NCBI RefSeq assembly: GCF_014698015.1
Contig: NZ_JACXBS010000003.1
Coordinates: forward strand, 217,489-281,488
DNA: 64,000 bases
Direction of reading: 5' to 3'
From: Kocuria sp. cx-455
GTDB taxonomy: Bacteria > Actinomycetota > Actinomycetes > Actinomycetales > Micrococcaceae
Shown: in pieces, positions 20,927-29,233 of the stretch
Numbering within the stretch: position 1 is the first letter of the stretch
Layout: every line of letters starts with the position of its first letter
Notes under the pieces: model-generated
Seen by the model: the letters and a program-made list of their open reading frames with translations, nothing else
Told to the model about the DNA's origin: nothing
Databases searched by the model: none
Program-made: the position numbers and the translations under genes

Positions 20927-23147
20927 CCGCCGGGGAAACCGGCTGGCCCGCAACACCCAATGTCTCGGCCAGCCACGCGTACTCCCACGCGGTGTCCTTC
21001 CACTGCGAGTAGCGACCGGAGGCACCACCGTGGCCGCCGGCCATTTCACAGCGCAGCAGCACGGTCTCCGGGTGTTCGGCGTGTTCGCGCAGCGCGGCCA
21101 CCCACTTGGCCGGTTCCACGTAGAGCACCCGGGTGTCGTTGAGGCTCGTCACCGCCAAAATGGGCGGGTAGTCGGCAGCGCGGAGGTTCTCGTAGGGGGA
21201 GTAGGAACGCATGTAGTCGTAGACCTGCCGGTCCGCCACGGGGTTGCCCCATTCCTCCCATTCCAGGGCCGTGAGGGGAAGTTCCGGCATCAACATGGAC
21301 GTCAGCGGATCCACGAACGGCACCGCGGCCAACGCACCGCAGTACAGGTCGGGGGCCAGGTTCAGCACCGCGCCCACGAGCAACCCGCCCGCGGAACCGC
21401 CGAGAACCGCAATGCGAGCGGCGTCGACGTCCTGCCGTTCGGCGAGGTGGCGGGTGACCGCCACGTAATCGGTGAAGGTGTTTTTCTTGGTGAGCTTCTT
21501 GCCGTGGTCGTACCAGGAGCGGCCCAGCTCGCCGCCGCCGCGCACGTGGGCCACGGCCCACACCACACCGCGATCGAGCAGCGACAGACGGGAGATCGAG
21601 AACCCCGGATCGGTGCTGGACTCGTAGGAGCCGTAGGCGTACTGGATCACGGGAGCCGGGACAGTGGTGTCCAGGTCCGCGCGCCGCACCAGGGAGATGG
21701 GGATGCGTGTCCCGTCATCGGCCACGGCCCAATCGCGCTCCACCGTGTAATCGGTGCGGTCGTACCCACCGAGCACCGTGGCTTCGCGGCGCAGGATGGG
21801 CTCACCCACACTCAACTCGTCCGCACCGTGGTGTCCGGGCCCGGCCGTGGGGATGTCGTAAATCCGCGGGGGCGTCACGAAGGACGTGTAGGACACCCGG
21901 ACCACGGGGTTCTCATAGCGGGCGGAGACGAGCGAAGCGGTGAAAAGCTCCTCGTCGAAGGCCGGCTCCGTACCGGCCAGACCCTGCGCGCCGGCGGTGC
22001 CGGCCATGAGGGATTCGAGGCCCGCGCGCGGAATGAGCCGCACCCGCGGGGTTGTTTCGGCACGCAGGGACACCACCAAATGCGTGGCCGTGGGCTCACA
22101 CACCTCGATCCGGGCTTCTTCGCTCACGGGGACCACGTCCACGAGATCGACATCGGCGATACTCGAACCGGCTTGGGACAACGGCATGAGACTGACGCGG
22201 GAGTTCGGCGCCTGGTAGTCGTGCGTGAGTAGCACGTAGTCGATGCCGGCCACGGTGATGGGTTCGGCCGAGTACAGCACGCGGTCACTTTCCGGAATCA
22301 GGGTGAGCCACTCATGGTGCGGCGCGGCGACGGGGTGAATGCGGTACTCGCAGTACTCCGAGCACGCGGAGACCACCATGAGCCACTTCTTGTCCGCGGA
22401 CAGTTCCACGCCCAGCCACAGGCCGGGATCGTCCTCCTGGTACAACAGCTCGTCCTGCTCGGAGGCGGTACCGATCACGTGACGGTACACGCGCCAGGGC
22501 CGCCAGGAATCATCGACCACCGTGTAGATCAGCTGCGACGCATCGGGGGTCAGGAAAGCACCGTAGGAAGTTTGCTCGATCCGGTCGGGCAGCAACTGTC
22601 CGGTGGCCAGATCCTTGACGTACACCGTGAACCGCTCGTCTCCGGCTGTGTCCTCGGACCAGGCCAGATGGGTTCCGTCCTCGGAGACACTGAACGCGCC
22701 CAGGCCATAGAACTCATGGCCCTCGGAGGCGGCGTTCGCGTCCAGCAGCGTTTGTTCGCCGGGCAACGTGACACCGGGTTCCACCGTGGGGGGAGTCCAG
22801 GCGCCTTCTGAGTCGCCGATCTCGGATGCGGGGAACCTGCAGAAGACCTGATGCGCCCCACCCTCGACGGTGCGGGCGAAATACCACCAGGCTCCATTGC
22901 GGGAGGGGACGGACATGTCGGTTTCCTGCGTGCGGTCCTTGATTTCACGGTAAATGTCCTCGCGCAACGGTTGCAGGTGCGCCGTCACGGCCTCCGCGTA
23001 GTCGTTCTCACGGTTCAGGTGAGCCCGCACGTCATCCGAGTCCTTGTCCCGCAGCCACTCGAAGTGATCCTCGAACACATGATCATGGAAACTGCGGTGA
23101 ACGGTGCGTCGAACGGCTACGGGGTATGCGGGCATCTCGGAACTCAT
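20916..23147 (-). CDS. ptrB: Oligopeptidase B / S9A prolyl-oligopeptidase family serine peptidase
   Basis: A 743-residue cytosolic peptidase that cleaves short peptides, typically after basic residues. An N-terminal beta-propeller (about 1-440) starts HDHVFEDHFEWLRDKD, the usual opening of oligopeptidase B. The alpha/beta-hydrolase domain carries the nucleophile in LGGSAGGLLVGA (Ser near residue 580), the acid in AVTSLNDTRVLYVEP and the histidine in EMAGGHGGASGR. The block VWAVAHVRGGGELGRSWYDHGK is diagnostic of the S9A group. Length is typical. It is convergent with the FAD oxidoreductase and shares 11 bases at their 3' ends. Confidence 0.92.
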   Translation of the reverse strand: MSSEMPAYPVAVRRTVHRSFHDHVFEDHFEWLRDKDSDDVRAHLNRENDYAEAVTAHLQPLREDIYREIKDRTQETDMSVPSRNGAWWYFARTVEGGAHQVFCRFPASEIGDSEGAWTPPTVEPGVTLPGEQTLLDANAASEGHEFYGLGAFSVSEDGTHLAWSEDTAGDERFTVYVKDLATGQLLPDRIEQTSYGAFLTPDASQLIYTVVDDSWRPWRVYRHVIGTASEQDELLYQEDDPGLWLGVELSADKKWLMVVSACSEYCEYRIHPVAAPHHEWLTLIPESDRVLYSAEPITVAGIDYVLLTHDYQAPNSRVSLMPLSQAGSSIADVDLVDVVPVSEEARIEVCEPTATHLVVSLRAETTPRVRLIPRAGLESLMAGTAGAQGLAGTEPAFDEELFTASLVSARYENPVVRVSYTSFVTPPRIYDIPTAGPGHHGADELSVGEPILRREATVLGGYDRTDYTVERDWAVADDGTRIPISLVRRADLDTTVPAPVIQYAYGSYESSTDPGFSISRLSLLDRGVVWAVAHVRGGGELGRSWYDHGKKLTKKNTFTDYVAVTRHLAERQDVDAARIAVLGGSAGGLLVGAVLNLAPDLYCGALAAVPFVDPLTSMLMPELPLTALEWEEWGNPVADRQVYDYMRSYSPYENLRAADYPPILAVTSLNDTRVLYVEPAKWVAALREHAEHPETVLLRCEMAGGHGGASGRYSQWKDTAWEYAWLAETLGVAGQPVSPAVSR

Positions 23148-23173
23148 GACCCCAGTCTACGGAGCACGGCACA

Positions 23174-23959
23174 ATGGTGTTCGTGTTGACCGATTCCCCG
23201 CAGCCACGACCCGCCCGTGACGGCCCCGCCCGCTCCGAGCTGTGGTTCCACATAGTGCTGGTCCTGGGGGTGTCATTGGGGTCTTCCGCGGTGTACGCCG
23301 CATTGAACCTGGCGGAGACGCTCTCGCGGGGCCCGCTCTCGGATGCCGAGGCGACTTTGAATCGGGTCTTGAGCCCGGTTCCGGCCATCGACCTGCTTCG
23401 GCAACTTGCGAGCATCGGCTTCGCCCTGGTGCCCGTGGCGCTCGCCCTCTACCTGCTGGCCGGTTCGCTACCCGGTATTGCAGCCGTGCTGCGGCGGATC
23501 GGCGTGGACGGTCGCCGCCCGTGGTGGGACGCGGCCTGGGGAGCCGGGTTGTTCCTGGCCATGGGTTTGGGGACCGTGGGCCTCTATCAGGTGGGCAGGG
23601 CACTGGAGGTCACGGCGGCCATCACAACATCGGCCCTGGACGAGCACTGGTGGACGGTGCCCGTGCTGATCCTGTCCGCACTGCGCCACAGTGTGGTCGA
23701 GGAAATCATCGTGGTCGCGTTCCTGTGCGATCGGTTGCGGCGCATCGGCTGGTCGTGGGTCACGATCGCGGTGGCCACGTCCCTCTTCCGCGGCAGCTAT
23801 CACCTGTACCAAGGCTTCGGACCCGCGCTGGGCAACGTGGTCATGGGTCTGGTGTTCGTGTGGGTTTACCGCCGCTACGGTCGACTCGCGCCTTTGCTCA
23901 TCGCCCACGCGCTACTGGACATCACCGGTTTTTTGCTCCCCCAACTGCTCGCGCGCTGA
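23174..23959 (+). CDS. CPBP family intramembrane metalloprotease
   Basis: A 261-residue membrane protein with about seven or eight hydrophobic segments. It has the conserved CPBP (Rce1/abortive-infection-like) motifs: a glutamate pair in HSVVEEIIVVAFL (about residues 173-185), FRGSYHLYQG (about 206-215) and a C-terminal ALLDITGF. These enzymes cleave prenylated or bacteriocin-related substrates in eukaryotes and lactobacilli; substrates in actinobacteria are unknown. The start is 26 bases from the divergent peptidase gene. A second ATG-like choice is not needed. A GC hairpin separates it from the convergent glyoxalase-like gene. Confidence 0.88.
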   Translation: MVFVLTDSPQPRPARDGPARSELWFHIVLVLGVSLGSSAVYAALNLAETLSRGPLSDAEATLNRVLSPVPAIDLLRQLASIGFALVPVALALYLLAGSLPGIAAVLRRIGVDGRRPWWDAAWGAGLFLAMGLGTVGLYQVGRALEVTAAITTSALDEHWWTVPVLILSALRHSVVEEIIVVAFLCDRLRRIGWSWVTIAVATSLFRGSYHLYQGFGPALGNVVMGLVFVWVYRRYGRLAPLLIAHALLDITGFLLPQLLAR

Positions 23960-23964
23960 TCGAC

Positions 23965-24016
23965 GACGCCGCCGCTGCCGCGGCCCTCTCGAGCGAAAGG
24001 TCGCGGCAGCGGCGTC
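23965..24016. terminator. Bidirectional GC hairpin between convergent genes
   Basis: A 15-base-pair stem with one G-T pair (23971-23985 with 23999-24013) and a 13-base loop fills the space between the CPBP gene and the convergent glyoxalase-like gene. It again contains the GACGCCGC/GCGGCGTC core seen in other intergenic hairpins here. No T run. Confidence 0.72.
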
Positions 24017-24027
24017 GGCGGGAGAAG

Positions 24028-24666
24028 TCAGATCGTGACCAGACCGTCCGGGGTGGCGAAGGAAACCTCCATGACACCGGGGGTGCCGTTGGGCGAGCAC
24101 CAGGTGACGTCCAGGGCTGCCAGGACGTCCTCGACAGGCCCACCCAGCCATTCGGTGACGCGCTCGGGAGAACCGGCGATCTCCATGCCGGCCAACCGGA
24201 CGTCCGTGAGCTGTGCTTGGGAGGGGTGCATGTCCGGCTCGGAATCAAAGTGGACCATGAACGGCAACTGAGGATCGGCGATCAGACCCTTGACCCCGAT
24301 CTGGTGCCACTCCAACTGGCGGCCGTCCGGGAACAGCCGGGAGCCCGGAACGGAGGGGCGACCGAGTTTGTCCTCGTACGGGGCCAGGTCCGGTACCTCG
24401 ACCACCCAGCCGAGCCAGCCGCCTCCGGCCTCGGAGCGGGCGCGCACGGCCTGACCGAACGGGGCCTTCTCCGCGGCGGGGTGCTCCAGCACCTCGACGA
24501 CCTCCACGTACTGGTGGTCTGTGAGCGGCAGGATCATGTTCCGCGTGCCGAAGCGCGGGTGGATCCCGCCCTTGACCGGCTCGATCCCTAGCTGATCGGC
24601 AATCCGTTCCGTGGTGGCTTCAAGGCCATCGGATTGAGCTGCGAAAGAGACATGATCCAGTTTCAT
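24028..24666 (-). CDS. VOC (glyoxalase-like) family protein
   Basis: From the ATG at 24666 the protein has 212 residues and starts MKLDHVSFAAQSDGLEATTERI, the usual opening of the 'glyoxalase-like domain' group of vicinal-oxygen-chelate proteins. Two further paired beta-alpha-beta modules follow, with VEVVEVLEHP and VHFDSEPDMHP. The metal and substrate are not known for this group. A longer frame begins at 24711 but its extra 15 residues are unlike the family. It is convergent with the CPBP gene and divergent from the SAM-IV/metY unit. Confidence 0.83.
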   Translation of the reverse strand: MKLDHVSFAAQSDGLEATTERIADQLGIEPVKGGIHPRFGTRNMILPLTDHQYVEVVEVLEHPAAEKAPFGQAVRARSEAGGGWLGWVVEVPDLAPYEDKLGRPSVPGSRLFPDGRQLEWHQIGVKGLIADPQLPFMVHFDSEPDMHPSQAQLTDVRLAGMEIAGSPERVTEWLGGPVEDVLAALDVTWCSPNGTPGVMEVSFATPDGLVTI

Positions 24667-24743
24667 GCTGTCATGGTGGCACCGCGCGGGGTGGTCACCA
24701 AATCGGGTCATGAAACATGTCCGTGTGATGCGGGTAACTCAGC

Positions 24744-24773
24744 TTGACGTCCGAGGTACCGGCTCCGGAGAAT
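24744..24773 (+). promoter_or_regulatory. Candidate promoter of the SAM-IV/metY unit
   Basis: TTGACG (24744-24749), 18-base spacer, GAGAAT (24768-24773). Transcription would start a few bases further on, right at the first base of the riboswitch, which supports the call. Confidence 0.5.
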
Positions 24774-24781
24774 GAAGGGCA

Positions 24782-24900
24782 GGTCACGAGAGTCAGCGAC
24801 AAGCCCCAGCTAGCTGACCGGCAACCCTCCCTCCGCGGTGGGGTGCCCTGGGTGAGGACCGGGCCGCATCGGAACAACTCGATGGCGGCAAGCGCGGGTC
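24782..24900 (+). promoter_or_regulatory. SAM-IV riboswitch
   Basis: This 119-base element has the conserved actinobacterial SAM-IV layout: an opening GGTCACGAG, the P2-P3 region with AAGCCCCAGCTAGCTG, the CGGCAACCCTCC stretch, GCGGTGGGGTGCC, GGTGAGGACC closing the first part, a variable hairpin (CATCG...CGATGG), and the final GGCAAGCGCGGGTC, which forms the pseudoknot-side 3' end. It senses S-adenosylmethionine and lowers expression of methionine biosynthesis genes, here metY-metX. Confidence 0.93.
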
Positions 24901-24910
24901 ACAGGTGCCC

Positions 24911-24941
24911 GATCGCCGCACGGGCGCCGTGCTGCGGATCG
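24911..24941 (+). promoter_or_regulatory. Possible expression-platform hairpin of the SAM-IV riboswitch
   Basis: GCACGG (24918-24923) pairs with CCGTGC (24927-24932) and the flanks GATC/GATC extend it. There is no T run, so control is more likely through translation initiation than termination; the ribosome binding site (GAGAAAGGGAG) lies about 25-35 bases downstream. Inference. Confidence 0.4.
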
Positions 24942-24978
24942 ATCACCGGGCCCCTGACCCCGAGAAAGGGAGTGCGGC

Positions 24979-26373
24979 ATGAGCCCCGCAGCCACCCCGT
25001 CCGAGCCACGGAACTGGGCTTTCGAAACCCGTCAGATCCACGCCGGACAGGAACCCGATCCCACCACGGGATCGCGGGCCTTACCCATCCACCAGACCAC
25101 CTCGTACGTGTTCCCGGACGCGGAGACCGCGGCCAAGCGCTTTGCCCTGGCCGAACTGGGACCCATTTACACGCGCCTGACCAACCCCACGACCGAAGTG
25201 GTCGAGAACCGCGTGGCGTCCCTGGAGGGCGGGGTGGGCGCGCTGATGCTCAGCTCGGGTCAAGCGGCGTCCACCTTTGCGATCCTCAACCTGGGCGGTG
25301 CCGGAACCCATGTGGTCGCCAGTCCGTCCATGTACGGCGGCACCTACAACCTGCTGCGCCACACACTGCCCAAGATGGGCGTGGAGACCACGTTCGTGTC
25401 GGACCCGGACGATCCCGAGGCATGGCGCTCCGCGGTCAGACCCAATACGGTTGCGTTCTTCGGGGAAACCATTCCCAATCCTCGTAATGACGTGCTGGAC
25501 ATCCAAGCGGTTGCCGCGGTGGCCCATGAGTCCGGTGTGCCGCTGATCGTGGACAACACGATTGCCACGCCGTACTTGATTCGACCCATCGAATGGGGCG
25601 CGGACATCGTGGTTCATTCCGCCACCAAGTTCATGGGCGGACACGGCACGTCCATCGGCGGCATGATCGTGGACGCCGGCAACTTCGATTTCGGGCAGGA
25701 TCCGCAGCGCTTCCCCGCCTTCAACGAACCGGACGAGTCCTACAACGGCCTGGTGTACGCCCAGGCGCTCGGCAAGGACGGCATTTTCGGTGTGAACCTG
25801 TCCTTCATCCTCAAGGCGCGTGTGCAACTGCTGCGCGATCTGGGTTCCTCGATCTCCCCTTTCAACGCGTTCCTCATCGAGCAGGGCATCGAGACATTGT
25901 CCCTGCGCATGGACCGCCACGTGGCGAACGCCCAGAAGGTGGCCGAGTGGCTCGACGCGCGCGACGACGTTCGCGCGGTCTCTTACGCCGGCCTCACGTC
26001 CTCCCCGTGGCATGAACGCGCTGAGAAGTACGCGCCCAAGGGTGCCGGGTCCGTGCTCGGTTTCGTGCTCGACGGCGGTCGCGAGGCGGGAACGGCGTTC
26101 GTGGACGCCCTGAGCCTGCATTCCAACGTGGCCAACATCGGCGATGCCCGCTCCCTGGTGATCCACCCGGCCTCCACCACCCACTCGCAGCTGACCGACG
26201 ACGAACAGCGGGCCACCGGCATCGAACCCGGGTTCGTCCGACTGTCCGTGGGGTTGGAGAACATCGACGACATCCTGGCGGACCTGGAGTCAGGTTTCGA
26301 GGCCGTGGCCGCACTGGGCGGCGCAGGGGCGCCGTCGTCGGCCGCATCCAGAGTGGGAGGAACGCGGGCGTGA
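24979..26373 (+). CDS. metY: O-acetylhomoserine aminocarboxypropyltransferase / sulfhydrylase MetY
   Basis: A 464-residue PLP enzyme of the Cys/Met metabolism family. It converts O-acetylhomoserine and sulfide to homocysteine. Visible are the N-terminal FETRQIHAGQEPD, YTRLTNPTTEVVENRVASLEGG, the substrate-side LSSGQAAS, IVDNTIATPYLIRP and the PLP lysine in VHSATKFMGGHGTSIGG (about residues 205-221). Length is normal for MetY and longer than for MetB/MetC because of the usual insertions. It lies directly behind the SAM-IV riboswitch, has a good ribosome binding site, and its stop overlaps the metX GTG start by 4 bases. Confidence 0.95.
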   Translation: MSPAATPSEPRNWAFETRQIHAGQEPDPTTGSRALPIHQTTSYVFPDAETAAKRFALAELGPIYTRLTNPTTEVVENRVASLEGGVGALMLSSGQAASTFAILNLGGAGTHVVASPSMYGGTYNLLRHTLPKMGVETTFVSDPDDPEAWRSAVRPNTVAFFGETIPNPRNDVLDIQAVAAVAHESGVPLIVDNTIATPYLIRPIEWGADIVVHSATKFMGGHGTSIGGMIVDAGNFDFGQDPQRFPAFNEPDESYNGLVYAQALGKDGIFGVNLSFILKARVQLLRDLGSSISPFNAFLIEQGIETLSLRMDRHVANAQKVAEWLDARDDVRAVSYAGLTSSPWHERAEKYAPKGAGSVLGFVLDGGREAGTAFVDALSLHSNVANIGDARSLVIHPASTTHSQLTDDEQRATGIEPGFVRLSVGLENIDDILADLESGFEAVAALGGAGAPSSAASRVGGTRA

Positions 26374-27545
26374 CCATTGTGGGAGGCGGAACCACCGACT
26401 CGCTCGTCCGCGAGGACGGCGTGGTGGGTTACATCAACGTGGGTCCCCTGACCCTGGAATCCGGCTACCGCCTCCCGCATGCGCGACTGGCCTACGAAAC
26501 ATGGGGGCGGCTCAACGAGGACGCGTCCAACGCGGTGCTCATCGAGCACGCCCTGACCGGGGATTCCCACGTGGCACGGGGACAATCACGCAATCACGCA
26601 CCCGAGGTGGAACGCGTGGCCGCCGAGGCGGGCGGCTGGTGGGACGGCCTGGTGGGACCCGGGGCGGCCATCGACACGGACAAGTACTTTGTGGTGTGCG
26701 CCAACATTTTGGGCGGCTGCTACGGCAGCACCGGCCCGGCGACCCAGGCCCCACCCGAGGTGGACCCGGAGCAGAAGGCCTGGGGTTCGCGCTTCCCGCG
26801 CATCACCGTGCGGGACACCGTGACTGCCGAAGCGGTCCTCTCCGATGCCTTGGGTATCGAGCGCTGGCGATTGGTCATCGGCGGTTCCATGGGTGGGGCG
26901 CGCGCTCTCGAATGGGCTGTGATGTACCCGCAGCGGGTGGCCGCGTGCGGTGTGGTTGCCGCGTGCGCCTCCACCAGCGCGGAACTGTTGGCGTGGGGCC
27001 AGGCGCAAGCGCTGGCGATCCGGCAGGATCCGAATTTCCGCGGTGGCGACTACTACGACGGCGACTTTCCGGAAGCCGGTTTGGGACTGGCACGACGCAT
27101 TGCCCACATCACCTACCGATCGGCCGCGGAGTTGCACTACCGCTTCGGCCGGGAGACCCAGCCGAACGAGAACGTGGCCGCAACCCACACTGCGCAGCGC
27201 GGCCGTTACCGGGTGGAGAGCTACCTGGATCACCAGGCGTCCAAGCTGGCCGGTCGCTTTGATGCGAATGCATATTTGAGCGTCAATGAGACGCTGATGT
27301 CCCACGACGTCACGCGCGGGCGCGGCAGCCTGACAGAGGTTCTGTCCGGCACCTCGTGCGAATGGCTCGTGGCCGGCGTGGACTCGGATCGGTTGTTCTT
27401 TCCCGCCGAATCCGCCGAGATCGTGCAGGCCCTACCGGGTGAGCAGCAGCTGCACGTGATCAGCTCGCCCAGCGGTCACGACGGCTTCCTGATCGAAGCC
27501 CCGCAGCTGGGTCTGCTGTTGAAGAAGACAGTGCTGCGGGACTAG
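26370..27545 (+). CDS. metX: Homoserine O-acetyltransferase MetX
   Basis: A 391-residue alpha/beta-hydrolase-fold enzyme that acetylates homoserine with acetyl-CoA, supplying the substrate of MetY. Motifs: the oxyanion region LIEHALTGDSHV, the nucleophile elbow VIGGSMGGARALEW, the acid in WLVAGVDSDRLFFP and the histidine in SSPSGHDGFLIE. ANILGGCYGSTGP is diagnostic for MetX. The GTG start overlaps the metY stop (GTGA), so the pair is coupled and jointly under the SAM-IV riboswitch. Its TAG stop shares the CTAG tetramer with the stop of the convergent SGNH hydrolase gene. Confidence 0.95.
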   Translation: MTIVGGGTTDSLVREDGVVGYINVGPLTLESGYRLPHARLAYETWGRLNEDASNAVLIEHALTGDSHVARGQSRNHAPEVERVAAEAGGWWDGLVGPGAAIDTDKYFVVCANILGGCYGSTGPATQAPPEVDPEQKAWGSRFPRITVRDTVTAEAVLSDALGIERWRLVIGGSMGGARALEWAVMYPQRVAACGVVAACASTSAELLAWGQAQALAIRQDPNFRGGDYYDGDFPEAGLGLARRIAHITYRSAAELHYRFGRETQPNENVAATHTAQRGRYRVESYLDHQASKLAGRFDANAYLSVNETLMSHDVTRGRGSLTEVLSGTSCEWLVAGVDSDRLFFPAESAEIVQALPGEQQLHVISSPSGHDGFLIEAPQLGLLLKKTVLRD

Positions 27546-28423
27546 ACCTCGGGAGTTGGTTCCGGGGCGTTCGCATGCTCACCCGCGCCCGGGATAACCG
27601 CTCGGCCGAATTGCGGGCGTTTGGCGGTGACGAAGTCCCCGGAGCTGCGCCTGGTGATGCGGCGGGCAACCCACGGGGCAAAGTGCTTGCGCGCCCATAC
27701 GAGATCGTCCCTGCGGGCTTCCCGCTTGGTTCGCGCGGGCTGTGCCTGCCGGACATCGGGGACCAGTCCGTGCTCGATGCCCAGGCAGTCCAGCACCTCC
27801 ACGGCAATGCGCTGATGACCCAGGGGGGAAAAGTGCAGCCGGTCGGGTGCCCACATCAGCGGATCGGCCAGTTCATGCAGGCCCCACAGGTTCGTCATGA
27901 CGGCGCCGTGGCGGGCGGCGATCACGCGCACGTTCTCGTTCCAGATGGCCACCCGACCCCGGATGCTGCGTAGCACCGGGGTGTTGCCCACATCGGGGCC
28001 GTCAAACATGACCACCGTGGCGCCCGTCTGCGCAATCCGAGCAATCACGCCGTCCAGTTTCAAGGCAATGGCATCGGGATCGGCGCCGGGTCGCAACATG
28101 TCGTTGCCGCCGGCGCTGATGGTGAGGAGATCCGGATGCAGGGCAAGGGCCGGTTCGAGCTGTTCGTCAATGATGGGCTGGTAGAGGCGGCCTCGGATGG
28201 CGAGATTGGCGTAGGCGAAGTCATCGGTGAGCCGGTCCAACTCCTCGGCCACGCGGTCCGCCCACCCGCGGTGACCGCCGGGCGCGTTCTCATCGGGGTC
28301 GCCCACGCCCTCGGTGAAGGAATCGCCGATGGACACCATGCGGTGCCAGGGGTGTGTCGGGGGAGCGGGTAGCTCCTGATGGTCATGAGCGTGGTGTTCA
28401 GGGGGAATGTCGGGCAATGCCAT
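27542..28423 (-). CDS. SGNH/GDSL family hydrolase
   Basis: A 293-residue esterase-like protein from the ATG at 28423 (MALPDIPPEHHA). Blocks of the SGNH family are clear: block I MVSIGDSFTEGVGDP with the serine, block III ISAGGNDML, and block V APDRLHFSPLGHQRIA with the catalytic Asp-His. There is no signal peptide, so it is probably cytosolic. The substrate is unknown. The C-terminus is basic (ARRITRR) and ends in a short Pro/Glu-rich tail. The frame remains open up to 28720, but the added part overlaps the divergent esterase gene and is not protein-like. Confidence 0.87.
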   Translation of the reverse strand: MALPDIPPEHHAHDHQELPAPPTHPWHRMVSIGDSFTEGVGDPDENAPGGHRGWADRVAEELDRLTDDFAYANLAIRGRLYQPIIDEQLEPALALHPDLLTISAGGNDMLRPGADPDAIALKLDGVIARIAQTGATVVMFDGPDVGNTPVLRSIRGRVAIWNENVRVIAARHGAVMTNLWGLHELADPLMWAPDRLHFSPLGHQRIAVEVLDCLGIEHGLVPDVRQAQPARTKREARRDDLVWARKHFAPWVARRITRRSSGDFVTAKRPQFGRAVIPGAGEHANAPEPTPEV

Positions 28424-28500
28424 ACGCGCTGTTCTACCACTGACCGCGGGCCGACGCACGGGTGGAGTGCGGGGGCGTGCGATCGTGTCAGGATGGACAC

Positions 28501-29145
28501 ATGAGTGATATCCCGTTTGCGATCTGGAACAACGAGCCCGCTGACCGCACCGATACGCCGCTGGTGGTGATGTTCCACGGGTACGGGTCCCATGAAGAGG
28601 ATCTGCTGGCCATGATTCCCGCCCTGCTGCCCACGGCGACCTACGCGTCGTTGCGAGCCCCGCAGCCCGCGCAGATGGGGTACCAATGGTTTCCGTTGTC
28701 CGGGGACTTGAGTCTCTCATCGGGCGCCGTGGTCGCCGCCGTCGAACCCGTGTCCGCGTGGCTTCAGGAGCGAGCCCAGAACCACTCCAAGGTGTTCTTG
28801 TTGGGGTTCTCCCAGGGCATGGCGGTGGCCACCAGCGTGGCGCGCCACATCCCCGAGACCGTGGACGCCGTGGTGGGCCTGTCCGGTTTCGCGGTTCCGA
28901 TCGCCGACGGCGACGCGCATGCGGACTTCTTCAACGACGCTTACCTCAAGGAACACCCCCTGCCGATGTTCTGGGGTCGCGATCCCGAGGATCCGGTGAT
29001 CCCGCAGGCCATGGTGGACGCCACGGCGGACTGGGCGGTGGACCACGCGGAGGTCACCAAGGTGCAGTATCGGGGAATCGGTCACGGCGTCTCACCCCAG
29101 GAGCTGGGCCACGTCAAGGAATACCTTCAGCACGTGGTCAGCTGA
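28501..29145 (+). CDS. Phospholipase/carboxylesterase family alpha/beta hydrolase
   Basis: A 214-residue protein of the YpfH / acyl-protein-thioesterase-like group. It has MFHGYGSHEEDLLAM near residue 22-36, the nucleophile in VFLLGFSQGMAVATSVA (about 97-113), the acid in FWGRDPEDPVIP and the histidine in GIGHGVS. Acts on carboxylic esters or lysophospholipids; the natural substrate is unknown. The ATG at 28501 is the second in-frame choice and gives a compact family-like N-terminus (MSDIPFAIW). It is divergent from the SGNH hydrolase with 77 bases between. Confidence 0.87.
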   Translation: MSDIPFAIWNNEPADRTDTPLVVMFHGYGSHEEDLLAMIPALLPTATYASLRAPQPAQMGYQWFPLSGDLSLSSGAVVAAVEPVSAWLQERAQNHSKVFLLGFSQGMAVATSVARHIPETVDAVVGLSGFAVPIADGDAHADFFNDAYLKEHPLPMFWGRDPEDPVIPQAMVDATADWAVDHAEVTKVQYRGIGHGVSPQELGHVKEYLQHVVS

Positions 29146-29233
29146 CACCCCACCCGTGCGCGGGCCGCTGCGAATACTACGAAGCATGACGGTGGATGTT
29201 CCCCACCCTGTACCCGGGGCCTAGATTGGCGCC

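Noticed and set aside
20691..22232. Long plus-strand frame over the oligopeptidase B gene
   Set aside because: His/Gly/Arg-rich shadow of the peptidase gene in a high-GC genome; no motif.
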